In this document: piece by piece, positions 61,933 to 64,000 of the stretch
Layout of the letters: each line of letters starts with the position of its first letter
Position numbering within the stretch: the first letter of the stretch is position 1
NCBI GenBank assembly: GCA_950097015.1
Contig: CATNEN010000024.1
Location: 3,582,501-3,646,500, forward strand
DNA length: 64,000 nucleotides
Direction: 5' to 3'
Source: Macrostomum hystrix
Lineage: Eukaryota; Platyhelminthes; Macrostomidae
Made by a program: the position numbers and the translations under genes
Notes under the pieces: generated by a model
What the model was told of the DNA's origin: nothing
Databases searched by the model: none
Seen by the model: the letters and a program-made list of their open reading frames with translations, nothing else

Positions 61933-62764
61933 TAAAATACGAGTCGGAAATTCTTATTTTGGATTTTAAATACCCATATGTAAAGTGTTTATTCGAAAGA
62001 AACTAAACCACTGTAAAAAACTGAAAAGGCTTTATAGCGAGCATATTCAGTGATATCTTTAACCGTAAATTGCAGCGAATCAAAACTAAAGAAACATTTC
62101 GAAAAAACTTTTTTTGTATTTTCAAGGTTTGGAAAAATCTTGAAAATGTATTCATGAAGTGGATTTTAAGGTAGGAAAGCGGCACATTGGACAATAATAA
62201 ACAGAAATAAATAAATTACATCTCTTCATTCTACTTACAAAAGTAGAAATTAACGCACGAACTAGTATGGTATGATATTTTATTAAAAATTGACAAAAAT
62301 CTGACAAAAATGTGGATTCACGGGCGCAGTTGAAAGCACCTACATGGAATACAATAAAATCAAATGACAAATTTTAATAATTATTATGAGCTACATTATG
62401 AGCTACTTTTACAAAATTGAAGCATTCATTGGAAATAGTAAAATAGAGTTTTCTAATAATAGCATAGAACTTTTGACACAATCTGCCCAATCAATTGGCT
62501 AGATTGGCAGATAAGTTTTCTATGTTGAAAGCAACAAATAATAAATCGATATGAATTCAGACTGAAATAATTTGGAGTTATTCAGAACAGGTTAATCAAC
62601 GATGTAAGTAGGATCTAGTCTGTTTTATACAAAGCATATCTTCTGGCACAATTGGTTAATTAAATCAAATATTGTTATAAAACATCATAATACACAGGAT
62701 CATTGATTGCGATTGCGATGATGATGGTGATTGCGCGATAATACCCTGTTTAGTGTAATTCTAG
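61933..62764. other. Intergenic, no feature recognised
   Basis: AT-rich unique sequence. Confidence 0.45.
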
Positions 62765-64000
62765 GGATCAAGGTGATGAATCCGGTTCTAGAATCCCCTG
62801 ATGAATCTGGTTCTAGAATCCCCTGATGACTCTCGTTCTAGAATCCCCTGATGAATCTGGTTCTAGAATCCCCTGATGAATCTGGTTCTAGAATCCCCTG
62901 ATGACTCTCGTTCTAGAATCCCCTGATGAATCTGGTTCTAGAATCCCCTGATGAATCTGGTTCTAGAATCCCCTGATGACTCTGGTTCTAGAATCCCCTG
63001 ATGACTCTCGGTTCTAGAATCCCCTGATGAATCTGGTTCTAGAATCCCCTGATGACTCTGGTTCTAGAATCCCCTGATGACTCTCGTTCTAGAATCCCCT
63101 GATGAATCTGGTTCTAGAATCCCCTGATGACTCTGGTTCTAGAATCCCCTGATTAATCTGGTTCTAGAATCCCCTGATTAATCTGGTTCTAGAATCCCCT
63201 GATTAATCTGGTTCTAGAATCCCCTGATTAATCTGGTTCTAGAATCCCCTGATGACTCTGGTTCTAGAATCCCCTGATGACTCTCGGTTCTAGAATCCCC
63301 TGATGACTCTGGTTCTAGAATCCCCTGATGGACTCTGGTTCTAGAATCCCCTGATTAATCTGGTTCTAGAATCCCCTGATGAATCTGGTTCTAGAATCCC
63401 CTGATGGCTCTGGTTCTAGAATCCCCTGATTAATCTGGTTCTAGAATCCCCTGATTAATCTGGTTCTAGAATCCCCTGATGACTCTGGTTCTAGAATCCC
63501 CTGATGACTCTGGTTCTAGAATCCCCTGATGACTCTCGTTCTAGAATCCCCTGATGACTCTCGTTCTAGAATCCCTTGATGACTCTGGTTCTAGAATCCC
63601 CTGATGAATCTGGTTCTAGAATCCCCTGATGACTCTCGTTCTAGAATCCCCTGATGAATCTGGTTCTAGAATCCCCTGATTAATCTGGTTCTAGAATCCC
63701 CTGATTAATCTGGTTCTAGAATCCCCTGATTAATCTGGTTCTAGAATCCCCTGATTAATCTGGTTCTAGAATCCCCTGATTAATCTGGTTCTAGAATCCC
63801 CTGATGACTCTGGTTCTAGAATCCCCTGATGACTCTGGTTCTAGAATCCCCTGATGACTCTGGTTCTAGAATCCCCTGATGACTCTGGTTCTAGAATCCC
63901 CTGATTAATCTGGTTCTAGAATCCCCTGATGAATCTGGTTCTAGAATCCCCTGATGACTCTGGTTCTAGAATCCCCTGATGACTCTGGTTCTAGAATCCC
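62765..64000. repeat. 25-bp tandem array (runs off the right edge)
   Basis: The unit contains GGTTCTAGAATCCCCTGATG then AATCT, ACTCT or TTAATCT variants. About 49 copies in the window. Confidence 0.97.

Overview
This window looks like nuclear DNA of a bilaterian invertebrate. Coding exons are short and separated by GT-AG introns, no bacterial operon structure is present, and there are tRNA-derived SINEs, a hAT-type DNA transposon and very many minisatellites. The proteins are clear animal orthologues but fairly diverged. A spiralian such as a flatworm is a guess from that divergence only, not something the sequence proves.

Three genes can be assigned from conserved motifs and consistent splice phases. 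(1) CASK, minus strand, 36005 down to 5608 and continuing past the left edge: eight exons encode the N-terminus, the complete CaMK-like pseudokinase domain and the start of the first L27 domain. Its third intron is 21.9 kb. (2) NCK/Dock, plus strand, 38980-45421: three exons encode a complete SH3-SH3-SH3-SH2 adaptor of 511 residues. CASK and NCK are head to head across about 3 kb of AT-rich DNA. (3) A paired-class (Q50) homeobox gene, most like PRRX, plus strand, 57278-60227: three exons, up to 412 residues. A fourth, unidentified gene is suggested on the minus strand at 55611-55890 by two phase-compatible exons.

Everything else is introns and intergenic DNA dominated by tandem arrays. I count 27 major arrays with units of about 14 to 60 bp; by adding their lengths they cover roughly 25 kb of the 64 kb. 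The largest are a 49-bp array with higher-order structure (13.6-17.4 kb), a 23-bp array (45.6-48.3 kb) and a 32-bp array (49.0-51.2 kb). Several lie within 25-60 bp of CASK splice sites. Most long open frames in the window are artefacts of these arrays. At least two tRNA-derived SINE families (SINE-A with a palindromic core, SINE-B with an ATT-rich tail) and a third dispersed repeat are scattered through introns. A 612-bp hAT-like MITE with a perfect 8-bp target duplication sits just upstream of the homeobox gene and carries the same 16-bp minisatellite that forms a 0.96-kb array 52 kb away.

The three genes are not one pathway. CASK is a synaptic/junctional scaffold, NCK links tyrosine-phosphorylated receptors to actin, and PRRX is a developmental transcription factor. 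I found no CRISPR, prophage, rRNA or convincing free-standing tRNA gene.
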